Of a DNA stretch of 32,662 bases, positions 1 to 10,433 are shown in pieces. A program made the translations under genes and the position numbers. The notes beneath the pieces are model-generated. The model made no database searches. It was not told the origin of the DNA and saw only the letters and a program-made list of their open reading frames with translations. Every line of letters begins with the position of its first letter. Position 1 is the stretch's first letter. The DNA is from Bacillota bacterium (lineage in GTDB: Bacteria; Bacillota; Sulfobacillia; Sulfobacillales; Sulfobacillaceae), in NCBI GenBank assembly GCA_021820485.1, contig JAKADO010000034.1, forward strand, positions 1 through 32,662, read 5' to 3'.

Positions 1-1
1 G

Positions 2-172
2 CATTTCAAGCGCTCACAAAAGCTGGACGAACGGCGTACCCGGGAAGAATTTCGCAAAAACCGCGGACAAGCGCGGCTCGGACGCCCAGGATCCCGACCC
101 CTGCCATCCTATATATGGATAGTTCTTGCTGCGATTGGCTTGGTGATCATTCTGACGGTGTTTAAACGATGA
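2..172 (+). CDS. C-terminal fragment of a membrane protein, function unknown (5' end outside window)
   Basis: The frame is open from the window edge to a TGA and gives about 56 residues. The first part is strongly basic and polar (many R, K, E, Q). It is followed by one hydrophobic stretch of about 17 residues (IWIVLAAIGLVIILTVF) and a short KR tail, so the visible part looks like a C-terminal membrane anchor with a basic cytoplasmic region before it. Its stop overlaps the start of the next gene in an ATGA arrangement, so the two are probably translated together. I do not recognise the family. In related genomes the genes upstream of MscS/DUF951 near rpsF are often parB-linked, but nothing here identifies this protein. 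Confidence 0.55.
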   Translation, partial: HFKRSQKLDERRTREEFRKNRGQARLGRPGSRPLPSYIWIVLAAIGLVIILTVFKR

Positions 173-537
173 GAGTACGCGCACAGAGAGCGCCGGCTTG
201 GGCACGGATATTGGGAACAGCGCTGATTGTCGTTCTTCCCCTCCTGGTGGCATCGGTCGCGAAGGGATTCATTTCAGCTCCAGCCTCATTGGCAGCCTAT
301 CCGGTGCTGTTTCTGATAGTCGGCGCTGGGCCCCAACTAGGTCTGATCGTCCGCCGTTGGGGTAATATAAATGTAGGTCGCTTGTTTTTTGATTTAGGAC
401 TTTTAGTTGTCGCGGGCCTGGTCGCGTGGGTGGTCGTAAACATTGCCATGCACCGGGGCGGCGGGCCGGTCGATCCTTCCCTTATCGCTGTAATTATGGC
501 TTATCTCTTAGCAATCTGGTCTGGACAGCACCCGTAA
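169..537 (+). CDS. small polytopic membrane protein, unknown family
   Basis: The 122-residue product has about four hydrophobic segments, near residues 13–33, 40–60, 71–93 and 102–118, and a basic N-terminus, so it should be an integral membrane protein. I see no catalytic motif and do not recognise a family. The ATG overlaps the stop of the preceding fragment by four bases. A CvpA-like gene starts 19 bases after its stop, behind a GGGGGAA-type ribosome binding site. Its position in a run of membrane-protein genes suggests an envelope role, but this is only inference from context. Confidence 0.7.
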   Translation: MRVRAQRAPAWARILGTALIVVLPLLVASVAKGFISAPASLAAYPVLFLIVGAGPQLGLIVRRWGNINVGRLFFDLGLLVVAGLVAWVVVNIAMHRGGGPVDPSLIAVIMAYLLAIWSGQHP

Positions 538-556
538 ACATAGGGGGAATCTCGGG

Positions 557-1123
557 ATGGATTGGCTGGATTTAGTCTTGCTCATTTACTTGGCGTTGGG
601 TGCGCTCTATGGCCTGCGCCGGGGGCTGGTCTGGGTTGGATTTAGCTTAATTGGCTACATAGTCGGGGTCCTTGTGGCGGAGCGCATGGCGCGACCGCTG
701 ACCACCTTGGTGGTCACGGCGGCTCCAGTCAAGCGATGGGTTGAACACTATCTGCCGACGCCCGCTACGGCCATTGCCGGGGCGCGCGTGCAAGCATGGC
801 ACCTGGCCCACTCCTTAATCGGGCTGCTGGTGTTTTTGCTGATTATCGGAGCGGTCGAGTTCGTGGGTCGCACTGTGGGTTCCGTGGTCAGCCAAGGTGT
901 TGGAACCATTCGTCTGGCTTCTCTTCTGAACCGCATTGGCGGCATTGTGGTCGGCTTGGCTGAGCACGGTGTGGTGGCTGGCCTGGTCTTGACACTGCTC
1001 ATGACAGTTCCCGCGATTGGACACACGCCAGTCAGCCACGCCATTCACCGCGCACCCCTGGCTAGTACTCTGATGGGGCTTTTCCACCATCTCGCGAAAA
1101 TCCCTGGGGGTCGGTATCTATGA
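557..1123 (+). CDS. CvpA-family membrane protein
   Basis: The 188-residue protein begins MDWLDLVLLIYLALGALYGLRRG, the usual CvpA (colicin V production protein) pattern: a D-x-x-x-L helix, then a G-x-x-x-G-x-x-x-G segment. Four membrane segments are apparent, near residues 5–25, 27–46, 85–107 and 128–150, a typical size and layout for CvpA. The biochemical role of the family is poorly defined; in proteobacteria it is linked to colicin V secretion and envelope stress. The stop overlaps the next start (ATGA), so it is coupled to the MscS-type gene. CvpA family is likely; function in this organism is not known. Confidence 0.75.
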   Translation: MDWLDLVLLIYLALGALYGLRRGLVWVGFSLIGYIVGVLVAERMARPLTTLVVTAAPVKRWVEHYLPTPATAIAGARVQAWHLAHSLIGLLVFLLIIGAVEFVGRTVGSVVSQGVGTIRLASLLNRIGGIVVGLAEHGVVAGLVLTLLMTVPAIGHTPVSHAIHRAPLASTLMGLFHHLAKIPGGRYL

Positions 1124-1938
1124 AATTGCCCCACCTCCCGACTCATTGGGAATCTCGGCTGGTGGAGGTGCTGCTGGTTTTCCTCGTTGCTGCCATTATC
1201 GTGCGCGTAGGCCGACGGGTGATTGGCCGGCTCGAAGGGATTCGCGCACCTGCGGATGAACTGCGGCGCGCGCGGCGGTCGACCCTATATCGTCTCTTAA
1301 CGTCGGGTTTGCGGTATTTGGTGGACTTCATCGCCCTCATTATGGCGCTTGATCTGTTCGGGATTCCCACGGGGTCCTTGGTTGCGGGAGCAGGAATCCT
1401 CGGCCTGGCAGTAGGGTTCGGCGCCCAGGGGCTGGTGCAAGACCTTGTGACTGGGCTTTTCATTTTGTATGAGGACCAGTATGCTGTGGGTGACCAAATT
1501 ACACTTCCGGCTCTAAGTTTGTCAGGTACCGTCATGGAACTCGGCATTCGCATCACGCGGCTAAGGGGAACGGCTGGAGAAGAGATCATATTGCCCAACC
1601 GCCTGGTGTTGGAAGTGCAGAATCATTCGCGTCAAGCAACGAGCGTATCGGTCAATGTGCCGATTGCGCCGGACTTTGATCCGGAGGCGGCCAGACGGAC
1701 GTTTCAACACATGGTTGATGAAGTCGAGCACGAAATTCCGGGGGTCAATCTGCTTGGTGTTGTGGATATTCAGCCCGGCGCCGTTGTCTGGGCCGTCAGC
1801 GCCCCCGTGCAATATGCCACCACGGCCAAAATCGGCTATCAGTTGCGTGAGGTGGTGGCCCGAACGATTTATCAGGCCGGCCTGCCGTTGGCCGGCAATG
1901 TGAAGGGAACAGGATGGACAAGCCCAGGTACGAAATAA
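1120..1938 (+). CDS. MscS-family small-conductance mechanosensitive channel
   Basis: The 272-residue protein has two N-terminal membrane helices (about 17–34 and 60–83). They are followed by the Gly/Ala-rich pore helix SLVAGAGILGLAVGFGAQGLVQDLVTGLFILYEDQY, split here as the TM3a/TM3b segment of MscS, and then the beta domain (YAVGDQI … GTVMELGIRITRLRG … ILPNRLV). These are standard MscS marks. Such channels open under membrane tension and release osmolytes during hypo-osmotic shock. The start lies in an ATGA overlap with the CvpA-like gene, and the 3' end overlaps DUF951 by 25 bases. A YkuT/YyaF-type MscS next to DUF951 and rpsF is a common arrangement in clostridial Firmicutes. Confidence 0.88.
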   Translation: MKLPHLPTHWESRLVEVLLVFLVAAIIVRVGRRVIGRLEGIRAPADELRRARRSTLYRLLTSGLRYLVDFIALIMALDLFGIPTGSLVAGAGILGLAVGFGAQGLVQDLVTGLFILYEDQYAVGDQITLPALSLSGTVMELGIRITRLRGTAGEEIILPNRLVLEVQNHSRQATSVSVNVPIAPDFDPEAARRTFQHMVDEVEHEIPGVNLLGVVDIQPGAVVWAVSAPVQYATTAKIGYQLREVVARTIYQAGLPLAGNVKGTGWTSPGTK

Positions 1939-2135
1939 ATGACATGGTGGAGCTCAAGAAGGCCCACCCATGCGGCAGTAAGTTGTGGCAAATATGGCGC
2001 ACCGGCATTGACTTTGGCTTGAAGTGTCAAGGTTGCGGCCATCGCATCATGATGCCTCGCAAGGATTTTGAGCGTGCTGTCCGCCGGCATGTTCCAGCGG
2101 ACGCCGCGGCATCTCCCGAAAAAAATGTTCCTTGA
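1914..2135 (+). CDS. DUF951 (YyzM-like) small protein
   Basis: The 73-residue product contains the family pattern VELKKAHPCGSKLW…RTGIDFGLKCQGCGH (residues 12–43) with Cys20, Cys38 and Cys41, a CxxC pair that could help bind zinc. This closely matches DUF951, represented by B. subtilis YyzM, whose function is unknown. The family is normally encoded just upstream of ychF or rpsF, as here. An AAGGGAACAGG ribosome binding site precedes the ATG and lies inside the end of the MscS gene, so translation is probably coupled. The C-terminal tail after about residue 62 is Ala/Pro-rich and probably disordered. Confidence 0.85.
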   Translation: MDKPRYEINDMVELKKAHPCGSKLWQIWRTGIDFGLKCQGCGHRIMMPRKDFERAVRRHVPADAAASPEKNVP

Positions 2136-2174
2136 GGAACACTTCCGTGCCATTGATGCCGCGCAATGCCATCG

Positions 2175-2203
2175 TTGCTATCATATTCCGAACCTGTTAT
2201 ACT
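2175..2203 (+). promoter_or_regulatory. sigma-A-type promoter of the rpsF-ssb-rpsR operon
   Basis: A TTGCTA box (2175–2180) and a TATACT box (2198–2203) are separated by exactly 17 bases, and TG one base before the -10 makes an extended -10. The start of transcription would fall near 2210, leaving a leader of about 80 bases before rpsF. Confidence 0.75.
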
Positions 2204-2223
2204 TAACGCGTTTGGGTGCCAAC

Positions 2224-2285
2224 CCACACCACCCTGCTCTGTTGCGATGCAGAGCCCCCCGAAAGGGAGACCGTGGAGGAGGTGA
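2224..2285 (+). promoter_or_regulatory. structured rpsF leader, possible S6:S18 autoregulatory element
   Basis: Between the promoter and rpsF the leader can form a GCTCTG…CAGAGC hairpin and a CCC-GAAA-GGG hairpin. Both can be enclosed by a CCAC/GTGG pairing that ends just before the GGAGGAGG ribosome binding site. Many bacteria carry an S6:S18-binding RNA at this place that contains CCG trinucleotides, and CCG occurs here twice. I see the hairpins; the link to S6:S18 control is inference from location. Confidence 0.35.
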
Positions 2286-2290
2286 CAGAT

Positions 2291-2578
2291 TTGGCTCAGT
2301 ATGAGCTCATGTACATTTTGAAACCCGATCTCGGAGACGAGGCCCAACAAGCCGCCATTGAGAAGGTCCAGCAAATTGTCCAAGGTGCTGGTGGCACGGT
2401 GGACAAGACTGACAAGTGGGGCCGGCGCAAGCTTTCGTACGAGATTAAGGATTACACCGAAGGATTTTATGCGGTTGTAAACTTTGACGGCGACGGTACC
2501 ATTGCCAACGAAATTACCCGACTTCTCAACATTAACGAAGAGGTTATTCGGTCCATCGTCATCCGCTTGGATGACTAA
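2291..2578 (+). CDS. rpsF: 30S ribosomal protein S6
   Basis: The product beginning MAQYELMYILKPDL is about 95 residues, a normal S6 length. It shows the family's ferredoxin-like pattern, with YELMYIL at the start, WGRRKLSYEIKDYTEGFY in the middle and ITRLLNINEEVIRSIVIRLD at the end. S6 binds 16S rRNA with S18 in the platform of the small subunit. I chose the TTG start because GGAGGAGGTG lies 6–7 bases before it. A longer GTG start at 2216 is possible in frame but would add a Cys/Pro-rich N-terminus unlike S6 and would start within the leader. It is the first gene of rpsF-ssb-rpsR. Confidence 0.93.
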   Translation: MAQYELMYILKPDLGDEAQQAAIEKVQQIVQGAGGTVDKTDKWGRRKLSYEIKDYTEGFYAVVNFDGDGTIANEITRLLNINEEVIRSIVIRLDD

Positions 2579-2596
2579 GGGGAAAGGACGTCACGA

Positions 2597-2989
2597 ATGC
2601 TTAACCGCATTGTGCTAATCGGGAGACTCACGCGCGATCCGGAAATGCGCTACACCCCGCAAGGAGTCCCGGTCGCGTCATTTGCGCTGGCTGTGGACCG
2701 CCCGTTCACCAATCAGCAAGGCCAACGTGAAGCGGACTTTATTGACTGTGTGGCGTGGCGCAAATTGGGAGAGACGGTGGGGAACCATTTGACCAAAGGC
2801 CGATTGGTAGCGGTTGAAGGTCGTTTGCAGATCCGCAGTTATGAAGCGCAAGACGGATCGAAGCGTCGTGCAGCCGAAGTGGTGTGCGACAGTGTGCGGT
2901 TTCTCGATCGTCCGCGGGATGGGCAAGGATCGCCCGATATGGGGTTCGGGGGAGACGAGCCGGAATTGCCCGATGACCTCCCCTTCTAA
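2597..2989 (+). CDS. ssb: single-stranded DNA-binding protein SSB
   Basis: The 130-residue protein starts [23 protein letters not shown] and continues with [27 protein letters not shown] and [12 protein letters not shown]. This is the classic SSB OB-fold (about residues 1–105). It ends in an acidic tail closing with DDLPF, the tip that recruits replication and repair partners. SSB coats single-stranded DNA during replication, recombination and repair. The tail linker is short, so the protein is smaller than B. subtilis SsbA (about 172 residues) but still complete. GGGGAAAGGA precedes the ATG. The position between rpsF and rpsR is conserved across Firmicutes. Confidence 0.96.
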   Translation: MLNRIVLIGRLTRDPEMRYTPQGVPVASFALAVDRPFTNQQGQREADFIDCVAWRKLGETVGNHLTKGRLVAVEGRLQIRSYEAQDGSKRRAAEVVCDSVRFLDRPRDGQGSPDMGFGGDEPELPDDLPF

Positions 2990-3013
2990 CACGTTTATGA
3001 AAGGAGGTCTCTC

Positions 3014-3244
3014 ATGCGTAAGGAACGTGGCCGACGGCCCAAGAAAAAGGTTTGTGGCTTTTGTGTAGATAAGGTAGAGCGCGTCGATTACAAGGAAGCA
3101 ACGCGCCTACGCCGCTACATTACTGAACGAGGTAAGATTTTGCCGCGGCGCATCTCTGGAAACTGCGCAAAACACCAGCGACAGCTGACGTTAGCGATTA
3201 AGCGGTCCCGAGTCATGGCGCTCTTGCCTTTCACGATTGAATAA
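3014..3244 (+). CDS. rpsR: 30S ribosomal protein S18
   Basis: The 76-residue basic protein carries the S18 core [42 protein letters not shown]. It is of the cysteine-containing type: CGFC (Cys14, Cys17) with Cys51 and His54 could bind zinc. S18 pairs with S6 on the platform of the 30S subunit. A near-perfect AAAGGAGGT ribosome binding site stands 7 bases before the ATG. A strong intrinsic terminator follows immediately and closes the operon. Confidence 0.97.
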   Translation: MRKERGRRPKKKVCGFCVDKVERVDYKEATRLRRYITERGKILPRRISGNCAKHQRQLTLAIKRSRVMALLPFTIE

Positions 3245-3249
3245 GCGCG

Positions 3250-3278
3250 AAAAGAGCACGCCGTGGCGTGCTCTTTTT
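3250..3278 (+). terminator. intrinsic terminator after rpsR
   Basis: AAAAGAGCACGC and GCGTGCTCTTTT form a 12-bp stem around a CGTG loop, and the 3' arm runs into a T tract. It lies within 6 bases of the rpsR stop, so it should end the rpsF-ssb-rpsR transcript. No convincing new promoter was seen before the next gene, so readthrough may feed the rplI group. Confidence 0.85.
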
Positions 3279-3304
3279 AGATCCTAGGTCAGGGGTGAGC
3301 GGCG

Positions 3305-3613
3305 ATGATTAATGATGCTGGGTCGGCTCGCAAGCTGATGGCGGTCGAATGGCTCAAGGCCGAATTGCTGTCCGAGGAAGGCGACTTGTTTCGGGCTCTC
3401 ATCAACGGCCCGGAGGATCGTGTCATCGACGCCCTCTCCGGCATCTTAATCACCACCTACACTTTGGGGCTGCGTTTGGGAATTAGCCCGCCGCGGCTGG
3501 AGGACCGGGCCATTCAACGCCTCAATCGTTCGCTCACGGAAGATCACGAACTGGAAGAATGGTTTGGCGATTTGAGTGGACTGGTCCGATACTTGAGTCA
3601 ACGAGACGGCTAG
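3305..3613 (+). CDS. MazG-like family protein
   Basis: The 102-residue product has the pattern LKAELLSEEGDLFRAL…ALSGILITTYTLGLRLGISPPRLEDRA…EDHELEEWFGDLSGLVRYL. This fits the small MazG-like family (I believe PF12643) found in clostridial spore formers in this same place between rpsR and rplI. MazG-type all-alpha proteins hydrolyse NTPs, but this short family lacks the obvious EExxE…ExxD metal-binding set, so its activity is uncertain. The start is supported by AGGGGTGAG before the ATG. rplI follows after 39 bases. Confidence 0.7.
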   Translation: MINDAGSARKLMAVEWLKAELLSEEGDLFRALINGPEDRVIDALSGILITTYTLGLRLGISPPRLEDRAIQRLNRSLTEDHELEEWFGDLSGLVRYLSQRDG

Positions 3614-3652
3614 GGGCTGGAACCAGGAACACCAGGCGAAAGAGGGGATATT

Positions 3653-4102
3653 ATGCGCGTCATATTTCAAGCGGATGTCAAGGGTGTCGCCAAGAAGGGC
3701 GAATTGAAAGAGGTTAAGGACGGCTACGCCCGCAATTATTTGATCCCCAAGGGTCTGGCTGTGGAGGCGACGTCCGGCCGCGAGCGGGAACTGAATGATA
3801 GGAAGCAGCGCCAGCAAAAGCGTGAGGAGCAAGAACGCCAAGACATGCAGAAGTTAGCTGCAGAGCTCAAGGATCAAGTGGTGGTCATTCGCGCCAAAGC
3901 GGGCGACCAGAGCCGTCTGTTCGGCGCGGTGACCAATGCGGATGTGGCGAAAGCTCTTGGTAACATGGGACATCCTATTGATCGTAAGAAGATATCGATG
4001 GAGGATATGAAGCACCTAGGGGAAGCGCGCGCCGTACTCCACCTCTATGCCAACATTACCACGGCAATCACCGTGCGCGTGGAGGCGGAATCGTCACAAT
4101 AG
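3653..4102 (+). CDS. rplI: 50S ribosomal protein L9
   Basis: The 149-residue protein opens with [36 protein letters not shown], the highly conserved N-terminal rRNA-binding domain of L9. A long charged connecting helix (about residues 42–75) and the C-terminal domain ([21 protein letters not shown]…) follow. L9 sits near the L1 stalk and helps keep the reading frame. Length and layout are normal. AAAGAGGGG lies before the ATG. rplI followed by a Lon-type gene and dnaB is typical of spore-forming clostridia. Confidence 0.97.
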   Translation: MRVIFQADVKGVAKKGELKEVKDGYARNYLIPKGLAVEATSGRERELNDRKQRQQKREEQERQDMQKLAAELKDQVVVIRAKAGDQSRLFGAVTNADVAKALGNMGHPIDRKKISMEDMKHLGEARAVLHLYANITTAITVRVEAESSQ

Positions 4103-4119
4103 AAACGGGGGCAAACACG

Positions 4120-5999
4120 ATGTCAGAGGAAGCACAGAGCACCAAACCCAGCCAGCGCCGTGGCTCGACCAGCCTTGAGCGGCGCGTGGACGCCCTCGAA
4201 CAGGTCCTGATTCAAATCTACGGACCGGAGCGGCTGGTGTTGCGGGCGGGGAAGCTTCAGGCGTTGAAGCAGCTGAGATCCGATGACTTGAGCTTAAAGG
4301 TGTTGGCGCTCGAAAAGCTCATCTTGGACGATCCTGGGATTACCCACGTGCCCACGCGTCGCGAAATCCCCAAGATTTTGAGCCGATTGGAGGACGAGTT
4401 GGCGGACATGATTGCCCGTCGTAGTCTTGAGGACGAACTGGAGAAGAAAATTGCCGAACGCATGCAGGAGCGGCATGAAGAATACGTGCGGGATATCCGC
4501 AATCAAATCCTCAAGGAAGATGGGGGTCCGGAAACGCCGGAAACCCTGAAGAAGCTGGCACGGCTTGCCCAGCTGGATGAGATCGGCCTCAGGGGTTCCG
4601 CGTTGGACGTCGTCCGTCCTGCCGCCTTGGAAGAAGTGGTGGGCCAAGAGGCGGCCATGGAGAGCCTGTTGGCGAAGCTGGCGTCCCCGTATCCGCAGCA
4701 CGTTCTGCTCTACGGGCCGCCTGGAGTCGGCAAAACGACCGTAGCGCGCCTCGTGTTGGAAGCGGCCAAAAAATTTGGTCAATCTCCGTTTCAAGATCAA
4801 GCGCCATTCGTGGAGGCTGATGGAACCACGCTGCGCTGGGACCCGCGAGAGGTCACCAATCCCCTCTTGGGTTCGGTCCACGACCCGATTTATCAAGGCG
4901 CTCGCCGTGAGTTGGCGGAAAGCGGCATTCCGGAGCCCAAAACCGGTTTGGTGACGGAAGCGCACGGCGGGATACTGTTCATCGACGAAATTGGAGAAAT
5001 GGATCCGATTTTGCAAAACAAGCTTTTGAAGGTGCTGGAGGACAAAAAGGTCCGCTTTGACTCCCCGTATTACGATCCCGAAGATGGGAACGTGCCCCAA
5101 TATGTGCATAAGCTCTTTCAGCACGGAGCTCCGGCAGATTTTGTGTTGGTTGGAGCCACGACCCGGCACCCTGAGGACATTGCTCCCGCGCTGCGCTCGC
5201 GTTGCGCTGAGATTTTCTTTGATCCCCTCACTCCCGAGGACATTGAGCGCATCGTGTCGGATGCGGGGACGAAGCTGGGCCTCGTGGTCGAACCCGAAGC
5301 CGCGCAGATGATTAGCCAATATACCCTGGAGGGCCGGCGCGCGGTGACCTTGGTCGTGGATGGGTATTCCACAGCTTTCTTGCGTGTCGGTGAACGGCCT
5401 ACCGTGCTTGACCGGGATACGATCCAACGGGTCATCAGCCGTTCGCGACTATCGCCCGTCAAACCGGCGATTACACGGGATCCTGAGCCCGGGCGTGTTT
5501 TTGGCTTGGCTGTCGCCGGGTATCACGGTCTTGTGCTTGAAATCGAGGCTGCGGCCTTCCCGGCCCATGAGCATGGCCGGGGTCGATGGCACTTCAACGA
5601 CACCGCGGGCAGCATGGCCAAGGACTCTGTCTTCAACGCCGAAGCTTGCCTGAGGCGAGTTACGGGCCGGGACTTATCGCAATACGACATTCACATCAAT
5701 GTCATTGGCGGCGGCAATATTGATGGTCCCTCCGCAGGAGTGGCGATTTTTGTGGCTGCCTACAGCGCCTTGACCAATAGCCCGGTGCGATTGGACACGG
5801 CCATGACAGGAGAACTATCATTATCCGGTCGGGTGAAACCCGTGGGCGGCATTCCGGAAAAGATTTTCGGGGCCAGCCAAGCGGGGTTGAAACGTGTTTT
5901 GGTGCCGATCGACAATCAGACCGACCTTCCGCGGCTGGCTGATGGTCCAGAGGTGGTTTTGATTCGTACGGTGGATGACGTGTTGCGAGAGGTGCTTTT

Positions 6000-6003
<4 letters not shown>
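4120..6003 (+). CDS. lonC: ATP-dependent protease of the LonC (spore-former) type
   Basis: The 627-residue protein has a charged, coiled-coil-prone N-terminal part (1–165), an AAA+ module with Walker A GPPGVGKT (199–206), Walker B ILFIDEIGEMD and a sensor region GATTRHPEDIAPALRSRC, and a C-terminal Lon peptidase domain. The catalytic dyad appears intact as Ser538 in DGPSAG and Lys581 in GGIPEK. The LAN substrate-binding domain of classical Lon is missing and the AAA domain carries an insert, as in the LonB/LonC group of endospore formers. It should degrade selected proteins, perhaps during sporulation, but its substrates are unknown. Its GTG-start neighbour dnaB overlaps the stop by four bases (GTGA). 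Confidence 0.88.
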
Positions 6004-8626
<2,623 letters not shown>

Positions 8627-8633
8627 CAGGCGG

Positions 8634-8671
8634 CACAACTGGCGGATCCATCCTCCGCCAGTTGTGTTTTT
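8634..8671 (+). terminator. intrinsic terminator after purA
   Basis: CACAACTGGCGGA and TCCGCCAGTTGTG make a 13-bp stem around a 7-base loop, followed by TTTTT. It begins 8 bases after the purA stop and ends the housekeeping transcript. Confidence 0.92.
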
Positions 8672-8690
8672 AGGTGGGCTGTGCTATCCT
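8662..8690 (+). promoter_or_regulatory. possible tRNA-Gly promoter
   Basis: TTGTGT (8662–8667) and TATCCT (8685–8690) are 17 bases apart and the -10 ends 9 bases before the tRNA. The -35 overlaps the 3' arm of the purA terminator. Both boxes are imperfect, so this is tentative. Confidence 0.4.
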
Positions 8691-8699
8691 TGACTGTGC

Positions 8700-8775
8700 G
8701 CGGAAGTAGCTCAGTTGGTAGAGCGTCGGCTTCCCAAGCCGAAGGTCGCGGGTTCGAACCCCGTCTTCCGCTCCA
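8700..8775 (+). tRNA. tRNA-Gly, anticodon CCC
   Basis: This is a complete 76-nt cloverleaf. The acceptor GCGGAAG pairs with CTTCCGC, the D arm is GCTCAGTTGGTAGAGC, and the anticodon stem TCGGC/GCCGA carries the loop TTCCCAA with CCC at 8733–8735. The T arm has loop TTCGAAC. The discriminator base is T and CCA is encoded. It reads GGG glycine codons. A terminator follows 8 bases later, so it is probably transcribed alone. Confidence 0.97.
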
Positions 8776-8783
8776 ATTTTGCT

Positions 8784-8807
8784 CCTCGCTGCGGCGAGGC
8801 CTTTTTT
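8784..8807 (+). terminator. intrinsic terminator after tRNA-Gly
   Basis: CCTCGC and GCGAGG form a stem around a TGCG loop and are followed by CC and six T residues. It also argues that the downstream aldolase does not start upstream at 8779. Confidence 0.8.
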
Positions 8808-8826
8808 ATGTGAAGGACGTGATCCG

Positions 8827-9468
8827 ATGCAGGCGCTATTGTCCGTCATCCGGAAAATTCGCGCGGAGTCGGCAACCTTTGGCACATCGGGAAATGCCAG
8901 CGCGCGCGCTGGTCAAGCCGAATCGTTTTGGATTACGCCATCTGGGGTGCCGTGGGATGCCATCACCGCGACCGAGATGGTGGAACTTTCCGTGGAGAGT
9001 GGCCGGCAATTGACTGGCCATCTGGCTCCGTCCACCGAGTGGCGATTCCATCAAGGGGTTTATCGGGCCCACGATTGGGCGGGAGGCATCGTGCATTTGC
9101 ACTCCACCTACGCCACGGTGTTGTCGACCATAAACCGCGCTGTACAACCGGTTCACTACCAAATGGTTCGGGTGGCGGACGAGGTGCCCGTGCTGCCGTA
9201 TGCGACCTTTGGCTCAGCTCAGCTGGCCAAAGGCATTGTCGAGGCCATCTCGCCCCAGCAGCGAGCAGTTTTGCTGCAAAACCACGGCCTCGTGGCCGTT
9301 GGCGAGACCGTCGAACAAGCCCACCAGGCCGCTCTGGAGGTCGAATGGACCGCGATGATCCAGTATCATGCCTCACTTTTGGCCGCACCGCGAGTGCTGA
9401 CGGGGGACGAGTTGCAAGCCGTCCGCGAGGCCTTTTCGCGGTATGGCCAGCCCTCGCAAGAGCACTAG
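8827..9468 (+). CDS. class II aldolase/adducin-domain protein (fuculose-phosphate-aldolase-like)
   Basis: From the ATG that follows GAAGGA the product is 213 residues, typical for this zinc-dependent family. It shows the phosphate-binding GTSGNASAR (19–27), WITPSG (35–40), the acidic catalytic residue Glu71 in STEWRFH, zinc ligands His90 and His92 in VHLHS, and His153 in QNHG. Family members cleave or epimerise sugar phosphates such as L-fuculose-1-phosphate, L-ribulose-5-phosphate or methylthioribulose-1-phosphate. The sequence alone does not fix the substrate and no sugar kinase or isomerase lies next to it. A longer start at 8779 falls inside the tRNA terminator and is unlikely. It converges on the next gene with only 5 bases between their stops. 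Confidence 0.85.
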   Translation: MQALLSVIRKIRAESATFGTSGNASARAGQAESFWITPSGVPWDAITATEMVELSVESGRQLTGHLAPSTEWRFHQGVYRAHDWAGGIVHLHSTYATVLSTINRAVQPVHYQMVRVADEVPVLPYATFGSAQLAKGIVEAISPQQRAVLLQNHGLVAVGETVEQAHQAALEVEWTAMIQYHASLLAAPRVLTGDELQAVREAFSRYGQPSQEH

Positions 9469-9473
9469 TCTGG

Positions 9474-9905
9474 TCAGCGCCGTTCATCCAATCCTAAGAG
9501 CCGCCGGCGGTATTGCACCAAGTGGCTGATGAGGAGCGCCAGTCCTGCGTAGAACAGCCCGTTCAACGCGACGAATGCGAATGGCCACCAATGACTTAGG
9601 ACGTCTAGACGATAGAGTTGTGCGCCCAAGCTCGCATAGGCGGAAAATGCCGTGGCGAGGTTGGCGCCCGCGTCGATGTGCAGCAACAGTTCCCCCATCA
9701 GGCTTCCCATCAGTCCGGACAAGAGTCCCAGGGCCAGGAGCGGGCGGCTGGTCTTGGCGAGGCTTGTCGCCACCGCGTAGAGGCGTATGGTCAAGGCCAG
9801 CGCCGTGACGTTTATCACCAGCATGAGGGCTGGGCCCACGCCGGTTATCCATAGCGCCATCGGACCCGCAATGATGAGAGCCGCAATAATGGTGAGCCAC
9901 GCCAT
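9474..9905 (-). CDS. polytopic membrane protein, unknown family
   Basis: The ATG at the 9905 end lies 7 bases after AAGGA and gives a 143-residue protein. It has about four hydrophobic segments: near the N-terminus (AWLTIIAALIIAGPMALWITGVGPALMLVINVTALALTI), in the middle (LLALGLLSGLMGSLMGELLL) and near the C-terminus (WWPFAFVALNGLFYAGLALLISHLV). A short basic cytoplasmic tail RRRLLGLDERR ends it. There is no recognisable motif and I do not know the family. It stands alone on the minus strand between the aldolase and another small membrane-protein gene. Confidence 0.65.
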   Translation of the reverse strand: MAWLTIIAALIIAGPMALWITGVGPALMLVINVTALALTIRLYAVATSLAKTSRPLLALGLLSGLMGSLMGELLLHIDAGANLATAFSAYASLGAQLYRLDVLSHWWPFAFVALNGLFYAGLALLISHLVQYRRRLLGLDERR

Positions 9906-10040
9906 GTATCCATCCTTCTTCCCATCCTCACTTACGGACACTGTATGTCCCGTTTGCCAGGTCTAGACCCCCGGGACGAGTCATATGGTGCTGTGGAACG
10001 GGGTCTTTGAAGCGTCCGGGAGTAAGGGGGGAAGGGTGCG

Positions 10041-10433
10041 ATGGCGCGTCGAGTCGTAATGTGGGCATCGGCCGTATTGATGGTCCTTGGCCTAATGGTG
10101 TTAACCTGGGGATTTCGCGATTTGCCCATTGACGAACGGCCCGAGTGGATGGTGCTGCAAATGGTGATTTGGCCGATTGCCGTGCTAGGCATGGTGGAAG
10201 GATGGCGTCTCTGGCGCTATGCGCGGCAGGGAGTGGCCATCCGTGTGGACCGCTTGCGTCTTTTGGTGCATGGCGTTCCCGCGTTGTTGGTCGTGGTGAT
10301 GCCGGCGGGTTCCTTTACCTTGTGGTTTGGATCGGGCACCGTCTGGTCCCTTTTGGACTTTCCCACGGCAAAGGTCATGGCAGCCTTCTGGCTTGCGGCC
10401 ACATTATGGGCGAGCTGGGAGGTTACCTTATGA
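10041..10433 (+). CDS. small membrane protein coupled to an L,D-transpeptidase
   Basis: The 130-residue product has about four hydrophobic stretches (near residues 7–24, 37–53, 73–92 and 106–125) and no motif that I recognise. A purine-rich GGGGGGAAGGG stands before the ATG. Its stop overlaps the start of the downstream L,D-transpeptidase (ATGA), so the two are probably made together. A role in cell-envelope or spore-wall assembly is possible from that link alone; nothing in the sequence proves it. Confidence 0.65.
   Translation: MARRVVMWASAVLMVLGLMVLTWGFRDLPIDERPEWMVLQMVIWPIAVLGMVEGWRLWRYARQGVAIRVDRLRLLVHGVPALLVVVMPAGSFTLWFGSGTVWSLLDFPTAKVMAAFWLAATLWASWEVTL

Noticed and set aside
2216..2578. 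Longer GTG start for rpsF
   Set aside because: It would lie in the hairpin leader and add residues unlike any S6; the TTG at 2291 has an ideal ribosome binding site.
4294..5427. 377-codon frame on the minus strand inside lonC
   Set aside because: It is antisense to the intact LonC AAA+ domain, has no motif and no start signals.
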